A DNA stretch of 22,603 nucleotides from CAZXVW01 sp964644025 (GCA_964644025.1 CAZXVW010000051.1:1-22603); one strand, 5' to 3'; positions 14,142-22,182 are shown, counted from the stretch's first letter. Notes: a model not told the origin generated them from the sequence alone. Translations and numbers: made by a program.

Positions 14142-15182
14142 ATGATCATCTCCATGAAACTTCGTTCCAGCAAAGAGGAGATCGAAGCCGTCTGCCAGCG
14201 GATTCGCGAGTTCGGCTTCAAAATTCACACCATCGAGGGCGCTGAACGGGTGGTCATCGGCGCGGTGGGCATCGGAGACGTCACCCCTTGCCTGAATGCA
14301 CTGGAGGCGATGCCACAGGTGGAGAAAGCGGTGGCCATCTCCGCTCCATATAAGTTCGTCAGCCGGGAGTTTCGCCGGGAGAAGACGATCATCAAGGTGG
14401 ACGGCGTGGAGATTGGGGGCGATGAGTTCGTCGTGATCGCCGGTCCCTGCTCGGTGGAATCGGAGTCACAGGTGATGGAAACCGCCGAAGCAGTGGCCGC
14501 GGCTGGAGCAAAACTGCTCCGCGGAGGGGCATTCAAGCCTCGGACCTCGCCTTACGACTTCCAGGGCTTGCAGGCAGACGGGCTGAAACTGCTCCGTAGA
14601 GCCAAGGAGGCGACCGGGTTGCCGATTGTGACCGAGGTGATGAGCGATCGCAACGTGCCGCTGGTGGCCGAGTACGCCGATGTCCTGCAGATCGGGGCGC
14701 GCAACATGCAGAACTTCGCACTGTTAAAAGCCCTGGGCAATTGCGGCCGGCCCATCCTGCTCAAGCGGGGCATGAGTTCCACCATCCGGGAGCTGCTGAT
14801 GTCGGCCGAGTACATCGTGGCCTCGGGAAATCCTAACGTCGTGCTGTGCGAGCGTGGCATTCGCACTTTCGAAACCGCCACCCGGAACACATGTGACCTG
14901 GCCGCAGTCACCGTGCTGCAAGAGCTCTCGCATCTGCCGGTGATCGTCGACCCCAGCCACGCGACCGGCAAACGTAGCCTGGTGCCGCCACTGGCCCGGG
15001 CGGCGGTGGCCATTGGCGCCGACGGCCTGATGGTGGAAGTCCACCCCCAGCCGGAGAAGGCGATGAGCGACGGGGCTCAGTCGCTCGATATCCAGCAGTT
15101 CCGCGAAATGATGCGGGGCCTGGCGCCGTACATGAAGCTTTGGAAAGACGCCCGGGTGACAGCGGACACGGGCGCGGTGTAA
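14142..15182 (+). CDS. aroF: 3-deoxy-7-phosphoheptulonate (DAHP) synthase, type I-beta with N-terminal regulatory domain
   Basis: A 346-residue DAHP synthase that condenses phosphoenolpyruvate and erythrose 4-phosphate in the first step of the shikimate pathway. Residues 1 to about 75 form the ferredoxin-like (ACT-like) regulatory domain of Thermotoga-type enzymes, which binds Phe or Tyr. The barrel carries GPCSVES (101-107), KPRTSPYDFQG (132-142), GARNMQNF (185-192), LLKRG (206-210) and DPSHATGKR (270-278). Metal ligands are Cys103, His273, Glu299 and Asp310. The start follows GAGAGGAAG. Transcription would be controlled by the Phe-rich attenuator directly upstream, adding to allosteric control by the N-domain. 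The symbol is the generic one for this family. Confidence 0.95.
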   Translation: MIISMKLRSSKEEIEAVCQRIREFGFKIHTIEGAERVVIGAVGIGDVTPCLNALEAMPQVEKAVAISAPYKFVSREFRREKTIIKVDGVEIGGDEFVVIAGPCSVESESQVMETAEAVAAAGAKLLRGGAFKPRTSPYDFQGLQADGLKLLRRAKEATGLPIVTEVMSDRNVPLVAEYADVLQIGARNMQNFALLKALGNCGRPILLKRGMSSTIRELLMSAEYIVASGNPNVVLCERGIRTFETATRNTCDLAAVTVLQELSHLPVIVDPSHATGKRSLVPPLARAAVAIGADGLMVEVHPQPEKAMSDGAQSLDIQQFREMMRGLAPYMKLWKDARVTADTGAV

Positions 15183-15194
15183 CCTCGTAACGTT

Positions 15195-16118
15195 GTGTAC
15201 CGGTTTCGCCTATCGCATCTGACGCTGGCGGTGACACTGGCTTGCGTCGCCCTGGTGGTGGCGATGGCCTGGTGGCGTATCCACCGGGACAGCTCGGTGG
15301 CCGCGCTCCTCAGCCGCCTCCCCGAGCAAGACGCCGTAATCTTCTACGTTGACGTGGAGGCGCTGCGGGCCTCAGGTCTGCTGACACTGCTGGCCGGAAG
15401 CGGCCAGGACCAGGAATCCGAATACCGGGACTTCGTGCGAGAGAGCGGATTCGATTACGTCACCGACCTGGACGGGGCCCTGGTATCAGTCAACGAAAGT
15501 GACCGGTTTTTCCTGTTGCGCGGCCGGTTCGACTGGTCGCGGCTCGCCCGCTACGTCGACAGCCGCGGCGGCACCTGCCACAACGGATTTTGCCGGGTCC
15601 GCGGCAGCGTCCCGGGGCGGTACATCTCGTTTTTCGCGGTCGCCCCTTCGATCATGGGTCTGGCCTCCAGCCCGGACTCCTGGGCGGCCAACGCCCTGGA
15701 GAGGAAATACCGCGACGTAGACGCAACCGAGATCCCGGCCGCACCGTTCTGGCTGATTGCGCCCGGGCGGCTGCTGAGCCGGGCGTCGTGGCTGCCGGAG
15801 CCAGCCCGGCCCCTCTCTGCCGTGCTGGCCCAGGCCAGGCGCATCGTGATCACGGCGGCAGCGGTGGAGGCTGGATTCGAAGCGCAGCTTATGGTGGAGT
15901 GTCCGGGGGTGCAACAGGCCGCCGGGCTGGCTGATCGTTTGACCACTGCGACCAACTTGCTGGCGCGCCTGGTCAGCAGGGACAGCGGCCCCACGGCTGC
16001 GTCCAACCTGGGGTCGATCCTGGCCCGGGGCACCTTTCGGACCGACGGGACCCAGGTGGTGGGCCGGTGGTTCATTCCCAGCGCGTTCCTGGAAACGCTG
16101 GCCGGCCCAGGGCCATGA
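15195..16118 (+). CDS. Hypothetical membrane-anchored protein
   Basis: A 307-residue protein I do not recognise. It begins with a GTG at 15195, 12 bp after aroF, so the two are probably cotranscribed. One N-terminal transmembrane segment (about residues 9-26, LTLAVTLACVALVVAMAW) anchors a large extracytoplasmic domain with DAVIFYVDVEAL near its start and two cysteines (SRGGTCHNGFC) that could form a disulfide. The layout resembles acidobacterial proteins of unknown function with a repeated substrate-binding-like fold, but no domain can be named. No link with aromatic synthesis is evident apart from position. Its end lies seven bases from the convergent cheX. Confidence 0.7.
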   Translation: MYRFRLSHLTLAVTLACVALVVAMAWWRIHRDSSVAALLSRLPEQDAVIFYVDVEALRASGLLTLLAGSGQDQESEYRDFVRESGFDYVTDLDGALVSVNESDRFFLLRGRFDWSRLARYVDSRGGTCHNGFCRVRGSVPGRYISFFAVAPSIMGLASSPDSWAANALERKYRDVDATEIPAAPFWLIAPGRLLSRASWLPEPARPLSAVLAQARRIVITAAAVEAGFEAQLMVECPGVQQAAGLADRLTTATNLLARLVSRDSGPTAASNLGSILARGTFRTDGTQVVGRWFIPSAFLETLAGPGP

Positions 16119-16125
16119 TCGTGCC

Positions 16126-16602
16126 TCAGCCGGCTTCTTCGTTTGGCATCTCAATCAGCGTGACCCAGAAGGCGCCCAGTTCGGAGAGGAACCCCGAGCG
16201 TGAAATCACGCTGTCGCCGCAAAGGCGAACCGTGTAGTCGGTCCCTTCGACCACCGAGGGCATGGAAAGGGCGACGCCCGGCAGCAGTACCGACTTCAGG
16301 TTGCCGGCGATCATGTTGGTGATCTCACCCAAGGAATCCCGGACGTCGTTGTTCATCGACTGCGGCTTCGGGATGCCCATTAGCAGCGAAGTCAACGCGA
16401 GGGCCTGGTCCGGAGCGCACTCGACAAGAACCGCACCCTTCCAGTCGCCCGCGAAATGAACCACGGCGGTGATCAGTTCACGGTCGGCGGACCACTCGAC
16501 TGCCGCCGGACGGACGTCGAGGCCGAGCATCGTCTGGAACACGTCTTCCACTACCTGGCAAACGTCGGCGCGGTGTTTCTCCAGTTGCGAAACCGATTGC
16601 AT
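16126..16602 (-). CDS. cheX: CheX/CheC-type chemotaxis phosphatase
   Basis: A 158-residue CheX-like protein. The active-site helix holds the family ExxN motif as Glu93-Ile-Thr-Asn96 in SLGEITNMIAGNLK. Proteins of this family remove phosphate from CheY-P to end a chemotaxis signal. Only one ExxN motif is visible, which fits CheX rather than CheC (two motifs). It is the last gene of the minus-strand chemotaxis cluster, 12 bases after cheR, with GGAGGG before its ATG. Confidence 0.85.
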   Translation of the reverse strand: MQSVSQLEKHRADVCQVVEDVFQTMLGLDVRPAAVEWSADRELITAVVHFAGDWKGAVLVECAPDQALALTSLLMGIPKPQSMNNDVRDSLGEITNMIAGNLKSVLLPGVALSMPSVVEGTDYTVRLCGDSVISRSGFLSELGAFWVTLIEMPNEEAG

Positions 16603-16614
16603 ATTGAATCCCTC

Positions 16615-17475
16615 CTACGGGACCTGAAAGAACATGGCGGAGCCATAAACCTTCCGCTCGTATGCGTCATCCAGCGCCAGCGCCGTCTCGCTGCCCCCGA
16701 GCAGGAGGTAGCCGCCGCTGAACAAGGTGCCTCGAATCTCCCTCAGAATCTTTTTCTTCGTCTCGATGTCGAAATAGATGAGCACGTTCTTGCAAAAGAC
16801 GATATCGAACGGGCCGAGAGCACGCATGCTCTTGCGCAAATCGAAGCTTTCAAACCGGACCATGCGCCGGACCTCATCTTTCAATTGCCATTCCAACCCG
16901 GATCGGGTGAAATACTTCACCAGGTACCGGGCCGGCAGGCCCCGGTTGACTTCGATCTGCAGATACTTGCCCGCGCGGGCCCGTTCCAGGGCCTGGGTGG
17001 AAAGGTCCGTCCCGAGAATCTGAATGTTCCAGCCTCCCAGACCCATCTCGAGCAACAGGATAGCCAGGCTGTAAGCCTCCTGCCCGGTGGAGGCCGCCGC
17101 CGACCAGAAGCTCAATTTCCGCAGGCCTTGCCGTTCCTCAACCAGGCGCGGGAGAACAATGTCCCGGAGCGCTTCATACTGTGGCAAGTCCCGAAAGAAG
17201 AACGTCTCATTGGTGGTCATCGCGTCGACGACCTCCTGTTTCAACGACAGGTCGCCAGTGGCGCGCAGCAGCGCGCACAGGTCGTTCAGCGAGCCAAGCT
17301 GGCGCTGATGCACGATGGGCATGAGACGGGCATCCAGCAGATACTGCTTGTCGCCGTCCAGAACAATGCCGGATTCCCGGTACACGTAATCCTGCAGGAA
17401 GCGGTAGTTGAGCGGGTCTATCCCGGTTTCCTTATCGGAGCCTGACTTCGATTCGTTGTCGACTGTAGTCGCCAT
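16615..17475 (-). CDS. cheR: Chemoreceptor glutamate methyltransferase CheR
   Basis: A 286-residue SAM-dependent methyltransferase that methylates glutamates of chemoreceptors for adaptation. The N-terminal helical domain (about 20-85) is followed by TTNETFFFRD (87-96) and the SAM site FWSAAASTGQEAYS (123-136); DIVFCKNVLIYF is the usual strand-4/5 segment. The frame is open to a TTG at 17505, which would overlap cheB, but the ATG at 17475 gives the normal CheR length. Between cheB and this ATG the RNA can pair GGAGG with CCTCC, so start access may be modulated. This is the full-length CheR of the two in the cluster. Confidence 0.92.
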   Translation of the reverse strand: MATTVDNESKSGSDKETGIDPLNYRFLQDYVYRESGIVLDGDKQYLLDARLMPIVHQRQLGSLNDLCALLRATGDLSLKQEVVDAMTTNETFFFRDLPQYEALRDIVLPRLVEERQGLRKLSFWSAAASTGQEAYSLAILLLEMGLGGWNIQILGTDLSTQALERARAGKYLQIEVNRGLPARYLVKYFTRSGLEWQLKDEVRRMVRFESFDLRKSMRALGPFDIVFCKNVLIYFDIETKKKILREIRGTLFSGGYLLLGGSETALALDDAYERKVYGSAMFFQVP

Positions 17476-17488
17476 TACCACCAGGAGG

Positions 17489-18589
17489 TCACCCTCCTCC
17501 CCCAATCTGTTTCAAAATCTCGGGCACGATCCCGTCCAGTGGAACCACTGCGTCGGCCAGCCCGGCCTCGACCACCGCACCGGGCATTCCCCAGACGACG
17601 CTTGTGGCCTCGTCCTGGGCGATCACATAGGCCCCACTGCCCTTCAGCACTTCCATTCCACGCAGCCCGTCGTGGCCCATCCCGGTGAGGATCACCGAGA
17701 TCACCGAGCCTCCGTAGACCCTCTCGACGGAGCGGAACATCACGTCCACCGCCGGCCGGCAGGAGTTCTCCGGCGGCCCCTGGTCCAGCTTCACGCGGAC
17801 CCCCGACCCCGGCACCGAGTTGGCCACCTGCAGGTGGTAGTTGCCCGGCGCGATCAGGATCTTGCCCGGCTCGACCGCGGCGCCTTCGGAGGCCTCCTCC
17901 ACGCGCAGCGAAGTCAGCGTCTGCAGCCGTTCGGCCAGCATCCGCGTGAAGACCGGCGGCATGTGCTGCACCACCAGGATCGGAAGCGGGAAGCTGTCCG
18001 GGAACTGGGGAACGATTGCCGCCAGCGCCGTCGGACCACCGGTCGAGACGCCGATCGCCACCACCTTCGGCCGCAGCAGGGGGCGAACCAGCCGGGGACG
18101 CGGGGCCGGGTGTCTGGCGGTAGGCCGCGGCGGCGGAGAATCGGGTGCGAACAAGAAAAACTGCTTGATCTTCGGAACCAGCTCATCACGCAGGCTGGCC
18201 AGCGATACGTGGAGCGAGCCAACGTTGGCCGCCTTGGTCACGTAATCGTCGGCGCCCAGGGCGAGTGCCTCGAAGGTGGCCGAGGCGCCCCGCTCGGTGA
18301 GCGTGCTGAACATGATCACGCGCAGCTCGGGATATTGCTTCCGGATTCGGCGGAGCGCTTCCAGTCCGTCCATTTCCGGCATCTCGATGTCCAGCGTGAT
18401 CGCGTCCGGATTCACCTGGGGAATCATGGCCAGCGCAATCGAGCCGTTCGCCGCCGCGCCTACCACCTCGATGTCTGGATCCTGTTCCAGCACGTTGCGC
18501 ACCAGGCGCCGGATGACGACCGAGTCATCCACCACCAGCACGCGCAGGCGCGTTCCCGGTTGAATGACCTTTCTCCGGATCACCGCCAT
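17489..18589 (-). CDS. cheB: Chemotaxis protein-glutamate methylesterase/deamidase CheB
   Basis: A 366-residue response regulator-methylesterase that removes methyl groups from chemoreceptors. The receiver domain (about 15-140) has acidic residues Asp21-Asp22, phospho-acceptor Asp67 (ITLDIEMPEMDG) and Lys119. A Pro/Arg-rich linker (about 148-172) leads to the esterase domain with catalytic Ser182 (GVSTGGPTAL), His209 (VVQHMPP) and Asp307 (GMGHDGLRGM). It is set between cheY and cheR, the usual pairing of opposing adaptation enzymes. The start is preceded by AGGAGCGG. Confidence 0.95.
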   Translation of the reverse strand: MAVIRRKVIQPGTRLRVLVVDDSVVIRRLVRNVLEQDPDIEVVGAAANGSIALAMIPQVNPDAITLDIEMPEMDGLEALRRIRKQYPELRVIMFSTLTERGASATFEALALGADDYVTKAANVGSLHVSLASLRDELVPKIKQFFLFAPDSPPPRPTARHPAPRPRLVRPLLRPKVVAIGVSTGGPTALAAIVPQFPDSFPLPILVVQHMPPVFTRMLAERLQTLTSLRVEEASEGAAVEPGKILIAPGNYHLQVANSVPGSGVRVKLDQGPPENSCRPAVDVMFRSVERVYGGSVISVILTGMGHDGLRGMEVLKGSGAYVIAQDEATSVVWGMPGAVVEAGLADAVVPLDGIVPEILKQIGGGG

Positions 18590-18614
18590 CGTTTCCGCTC
18601 CTGATACGGCGCCG

Positions 18615-18989
18615 TCATTGGATCGCGCCCAGTAGCCGAAGCTTGTCGGTAATAATCTCCTTGGTGAACGGTTTCATCACGTACTCGTCCGCACCGGCCT
18701 CGAGCGCCGTCATCATCTGATCCAGCTCCGTTTCTGTGGTCACCATCATCAGGGTGGTGCCCGACCAGCCGGGCTCGGAGCGCACCTGGCGGACAAATTC
18801 CAGCCCGTCCATTTCCGGCATGTTCCAGTCGACCAGCACCAGCGAGAACTCGCCGTGGTGCTGCTGGAGCAGCGCCAGCGCTTCCTTGCCGTTGGCCGCC
18901 TCGCAAACCTCGTAGCCAACTTCCCTGAGGGTTCGCGCCAGGATCATGCGTATGGCGCGGGAATCATCGATAACCATTGCCTTGGCCAT
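18615..18989 (-). CDS. cheY: Single-domain response regulator CheY
   Basis: A 124-residue stand-alone receiver domain. Asp8-Asp9 bind the metal, Asp54 (LVDWNMPEMDG) is the phospho-acceptor, Thr84 and Lys106 (VMKPF) complete the site. The DWNMPEMDG context is typical of CheY proteins. Phosphorylated by CheA, it should signal to the motor or another output. It lies 25 bases before cheB and 97 bases after the chemoreceptor, and has AAGGTGA as ribosome binding site. Confidence 0.93.
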   Translation of the reverse strand: MAKAMVIDDSRAIRMILARTLREVGYEVCEAANGKEALALLQQHHGEFSLVLVDWNMPEMDGLEFVRQVRSEPGWSGTTLMMVTTETELDQMMTALEAGADEYVMKPFTKEIITDKLRLLGAIQ

Positions 18990-19086
18990 TGTGGGTCACC
19001 TTCGCGACAAAAATCGCCAGACCGCCGCTTCCGGCGCAGCGGACCCGCCGAGCAGGCCCGCCGCGCCAGAGGCGGCGGCCCGGGAC

Positions 19087-20748
19087 TCAGAGCTTGAACT
19101 TGGAAACGATGCTTTGCAGTTGGGCGGCCATTTCGCTGAGACTCTGGGCCGCTTTCTGCGTGTCGCCGGCGCCCTTGGTGGTGTCCTTGGCGGCTTCGGC
19201 TACGCCGGCGATATTCTTCGCGATCTCGCCGGTTCCCTGGGCCGCTTCGTTCACGTTGCGCCCGATCTCGTTCGTGGTCGCCGTCTGCTCCTCCACCGCA
19301 GAGGCGATTGTGTTCGAGATGTCGTTGATCTGGTTGATGATCGTGCTGATCTGACCGATCGCCTCGACCGAGCCCTTCGTGTCGGCCTGGATCGCTTCGA
19401 TCTTCTGGCCGATGTCCTCGGTGGCCTTGGCCGTCTCCTTGGCCAGTTCCTTGATTTCGTTAGCGACCACGGCAAAGCCCTTGCCCGCCTCGCCGGCGCG
19501 CGCCGCCTCGATGGTGGCGTTCAACGCCAGCAGGTTGGTCTGCTCCGCGATCGATGTGATCACCTTGATCACCTGGCCGATCTCGGTGCTGGACTCGCCC
19601 AGCTTCGCGATCGTGGTGTTGGTGCTCTCGGCGACACTGACCGCGTTCTTGGCCACCCGGGCCGCCTCGTTGGAACTCTTGGCGATCTCTTTGATCGAAG
19701 CCTGCATCTCCTCGCTCCCGGTGGCCACCACCGAGACGTTTTTCGAGACCTGTTCGGCGGCCGCCGAAACCACGTTAGCCTGCGTCGAAGTCTCCTCGGC
19801 GTTGCCCGCCATCTGCTGGCTGACCGCCGTCAGTTCCTCGGAAGAGCTCGCTAGAGCGGAAACCGACTGAGCTACGGCCTTGAGGGGTTCCGCTACCGTG
19901 TCGAGTGTCTTATTGATACCCGCGACGATCTTCTGAAAGTCGCCCTGGTGCTTGGCAGCGTCGGCGCGCGCATTCAGCTCACCCGCCACCGCCGCCTCCA
20001 CTAGCGCGTTGGTGTCGGTCAGCAGCTGATTGATGGCGTCGATGCAGATGTTGGTGTTGTTCTTGATCTCGTTGAAGTCGCCCTTGTACTCCTCGGTGAT
20101 CTTGTCCGGAATGTCGCCCTTCGAGATCCGGTCCATGTACTCGGCCACCATGTTCAGCGGCTTGATCACGTTGTCCAGCGTCTGGTTGAAGCCCCCGATG
20201 ATCTTCTGGAAGTCACCCTGGTGCCGGCTCGCGTCGGCCCGCACGGCCAGCTTGCCCTCCAGCATCGCCTGGGTCAGCCCGACACCGTCCTCGACCACCC
20301 GGTTGATGGCGTCGATGCAGATGTTGGTGTTGTTCTTGATCTCGTTGAAGTCGCCCTNNNNNNNNNNNNNNNNNNNNNNNNNNNNNNNNNNNNNNNNNNN
20401 NNNNNNNNNNNNNNNNNNNNNNNNNNNNNNNNNNNNNNNNNNNNNNNNNNNNNNNNNGATCCGGTCCATGTACTCGGCCACCATGTTCAGCGGCTTGATC
20501 ACGTTGTCCAGCATCTCGTTGACGCCTTCGACCAACCGCCGGTCGTCGCCTTCGAATGCCTCGGCCCGCCCGCGTTCGCTGAGCCGGCCCTCACGCAAGG
20601 CCTCCACCAGCCGGAGTATCTCATCAATAACCCGGCTGTCGGTTTGTGTTTCCTGCAACTGGCGTGCAGGTGGATCCAGAACGGCAACGCCGCCCGAACC
20701 GCCGCGGCCGGAATGAGGCTTCCGGCTGTTTGTCGTTCTCTTCGCCAT
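19087..20748 (-). CDS. Cytoplasmic methyl-accepting chemotaxis protein with tandem HAMP-type repeats (contains assembly gap)
   Basis: A soluble chemoreceptor of 553 codons as assembled, including 100 N. There is no signal peptide or membrane segment; the N-terminus is basic and low in complexity. At least two copies of a 91-residue HAMP-type unit follow (NVIKPLNMVAEYMDRI, then GDFNEIKNNTNICIDAIN). The C-terminal half is the MCP coiled-coil with the conserved hairpin tip EQTNLLALNATIEAARAGEAGKGFAVVANE. It binds CheA/CheW and signals from the cytoplasm. No CheR-docking pentapeptide is present at the end (SIVSKFKL). A strong AAGGAGAA precedes the ATG. The true length is uncertain because the gap lies in the repeats. 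Confidence 0.9.
   Translation of the reverse strand: MAKRTTNSRKPHSGRGGSGGVAVLDPPARQLQETQTDSRVIDEILRLVEALREGRLSERGRAEAFEGDDRRLVEGVNEMLDNVIKPLNMVAEYMDRIXXXXXXXXXXXXXXXXXXXXXXXXXXXXXXXXXXGDFNEIKNNTNICIDAINRVVEDGVGLTQAMLEGKLAVRADASRHQGDFQKIIGGFNQTLDNVIKPLNMVAEYMDRISKGDIPDKITEEYKGDFNEIKNNTNICIDAINQLLTDTNALVEAAVAGELNARADAAKHQGDFQKIVAGINKTLDTVAEPLKAVAQSVSALASSSEELTAVSQQMAGNAEETSTQANVVSAAAEQVSKNVSVVATGSEEMQASIKEIAKSSNEAARVAKNAVSVAESTNTTIAKLGESSTEIGQVIKVITSIAEQTNLLALNATIEAARAGEAGKGFAVVANEIKELAKETAKATEDIGQKIEAIQADTKGSVEAIGQISTIINQINDISNTIASAVEEQTATTNEIGRNVNEAAQGTGEIAKNIAGVAEAAKDTTKGAGDTQKAAQSLSEMAAQLQSIVSKFKL
20358..20457. other. Assembly gap (100 N) inside the receptor repeats
   Basis: Exactly 100 N, a conventional placeholder. 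The flanks match the intact repeat copy (20041-20175), in which 40 bases separate the corresponding edges. The missing stretch is thus 40 bases if only one unit spans it, or 40 plus a multiple of 273 if repeats were collapsed. All of these keep the reading frame. Confidence 0.9.
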
Positions 20749-20863
20749 TTTGAGTTCTCCTTTTCTCCTTACCTTCTCTCGCCCCCGATGGGGGCCTCTG
20801 TCGTTAAATTCATGAGCGTTCGAGCCGGCCGGAAAGCTCCGGCCGCGCTAACGCCCGACACCC
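20749..20863 (-). other. Leader region of the chemoreceptor gene with two hairpins
   Basis: Two perfect dyads lie between the hydrolase and the receptor gene: GGCCGG/CCGGCC around six bases (about 20827-20844) and GCCCCC/GGGGGC around three bases (about 20786-20800). Neither is followed by a T-run on the minus strand. They may shape the receptor mRNA leader. No promoter consensus is seen. Confidence 0.3.
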
Positions 20864-21529
20864 TTACAATCCCTTTCGCCGCCCGGGCGAGGCTTCCGCC
20901 CGCACCGGCGCCAGCCGGCCTGCCTGCTCCCGGCTTCCGTTGCCCGGCTCGATGAGTTCCAGCGAGCGCCGCAGCCTGAGGTTGCAGTTTTCCCCCAACG
21001 GGTCGCCGTGGCCGAAATAGATGACGCGCACGTCGCGTCGGCAAAGTCTCTCCAGCGTCCTGCGAAAACCCTCCTCATGGGTTTCTTCCGCCGAATGAAC
21101 CAGCAGCGGCGCGTCGCCGGCAAACAACACTCCCTCATCCTCGTTGTACAGGCAGATCGAATCGCTGCTGTGGCCCGGGGCGTGAATCACCTCGAAGACG
21201 CGGTCGCCCATCTTGAGCCGGTCACCGTCACCGAGCACCCGGTCCACCCCTTCGAGGCTCGCCGAGAAGGCGCACACCGTCGGATGAAACTTCTCCCGGA
21301 TGAGGGGTAGCAGGGCGCAATGGTCGTAGTGGGAGTGCGTCAGCACCACCTGCTCGACCCTGGTTTTGCCGACCCCGGTCGGCGCCCGCTCGAGGCTGGC
21401 CAGCACGGCCGGGTCCTGGCCGACGTCCACCAACGTGTTCACATCCTCCATCGAACTCCAGTCGCCGAGCACCAGGTAGACGCGGCAGGTATAGATCTGT
21501 CCGCTATCCTCCAGCATGAACACGCGCAT
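20864..21529 (-). CDS. MBL-fold metallo-hydrolase in the chemotaxis cluster
   Basis: A 221-residue metallo-beta-lactamase-fold protein. Metal ligands are readable as His65, His67, Asp69, His70 (THSHYDH), His120 (APGHSSDS), Asp139 (FAGDAPL) and His174 (YFGHGDP), so the dinuclear site is complete and of the hydrolase (glyoxalase II-like) type. The start ATG shares one base with the stop of the upstream CheR-like gene (TGATG), so the two are translationally coupled. An open frame to 21718 exists but would overlap that gene. The substrate is unknown. A sensory role like that of the MBL-fold oxygen-binding protein of Treponema chemotaxis is possible but unproven. Confidence 0.87.
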   Translation of the reverse strand: MRVFMLEDSGQIYTCRVYLVLGDWSSMEDVNTLVDVGQDPAVLASLERAPTGVGKTRVEQVVLTHSHYDHCALLPLIREKFHPTVCAFSASLEGVDRVLGDGDRLKMGDRVFEVIHAPGHSSDSICLYNEDEGVLFAGDAPLLVHSAEETHEEGFRRTLERLCRRDVRVIYFGHGDPLGENCNLRLRRSLELIEPGNGSREQAGRLAPVRAEASPGRRKGL

Positions 21530-22182
21530 CAGCCGGCCTCCACCTTGCGGAACAGTTGCGCATCGCGCACCACCGGCTCGAACCACGCCGCCGCCGGCTC
21601 GGGCAGCCCCTGGGTCTGCTCGGTGGCGAACAAGCTGCCGGGCGCCAGCGCGCGGTGAAACATCCGGATGACTTCCACCCTCTCGGCCGGCTGGAAATGC
21701 AGCAGCACGTTCTTGCACAGCACCAGGTTGTAACCGCAGCCGATTTCCTTCAGCGACAACAGGTCGTGCCGCTGGAACACCACGCGCCGGCGGATGCTCT
21801 CCGCCACCTGAAAATGGCCCGGCTTTCCATCCGGCTGGAAATACTTCTCCAGGATGCCCGCCGGCAGCCGGTCCAGTTCCTCCCGCGGATAGACGCCGGC
21901 CGCGATGATGCTGCCGAACTGGCCCGTCTCATCCACGTCGGTGGCGTCGATGCGGAGGTTGTTGAAAGCGAAGTAGCCCATCCGCTCGGCAAGCATGATC
22001 GCCAGCGTGTACGGCTCCTGGCCCATGGCGCAGCCAGCGTCCCAGATGCGGGGATAGCTGCGCCCGGCCAGCAGGGGAAGCAGGTGCTCGACTACCACTT
22101 CCAGTACGTGCTGGTCCCGAAAAAAGAAGGTGAACGCCAATGCCGCAAACTCCTTGTCCTTAGTCCCATCCCACCGGCTCAC
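21529..22182 (-). CDS. Short CheR-like methyltransferase lacking the N-terminal domain
   Basis: A 217-residue CheR-family protein starting at a GTG. It keeps the FFFRD element (19-23) and the SAM site IWDAGCAMGQEPYT (46-59), plus YNLVLCKNVLLHF. It lacks the about 75-residue N-terminal helical domain and the TTNE part of TTNETFFFR. That domain helps hold the receptor substrate, so this protein may methylate something else, act with the full CheR encoded at 16615-17475, or be partly degenerate. The next in-frame codon upstream of its start region is the cheW stop, nine codons away, so no longer start is possible. Confidence 0.82.
   Translation of the reverse strand: MSRWDGTKDKEFAALAFTFFFRDQHVLEVVVEHLLPLLAGRSYPRIWDAGCAMGQEPYTLAIMLAERMGYFAFNNLRIDATDVDETGQFGSIIAAGVYPREELDRLPAGILEKYFQPDGKPGHFQVAESIRRRVVFQRHDLLSLKEIGCGYNLVLCKNVLLHFQPAERVEVIRMFHRALAPGSLFATEQTQGLPEPAAAWFEPVVRDAQLFRKVEAG

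Noticed and set aside
20786..20844. Terminator between the hydrolase and the chemoreceptor
   Set aside because: The two GC hairpins have no U-run on the minus strand.
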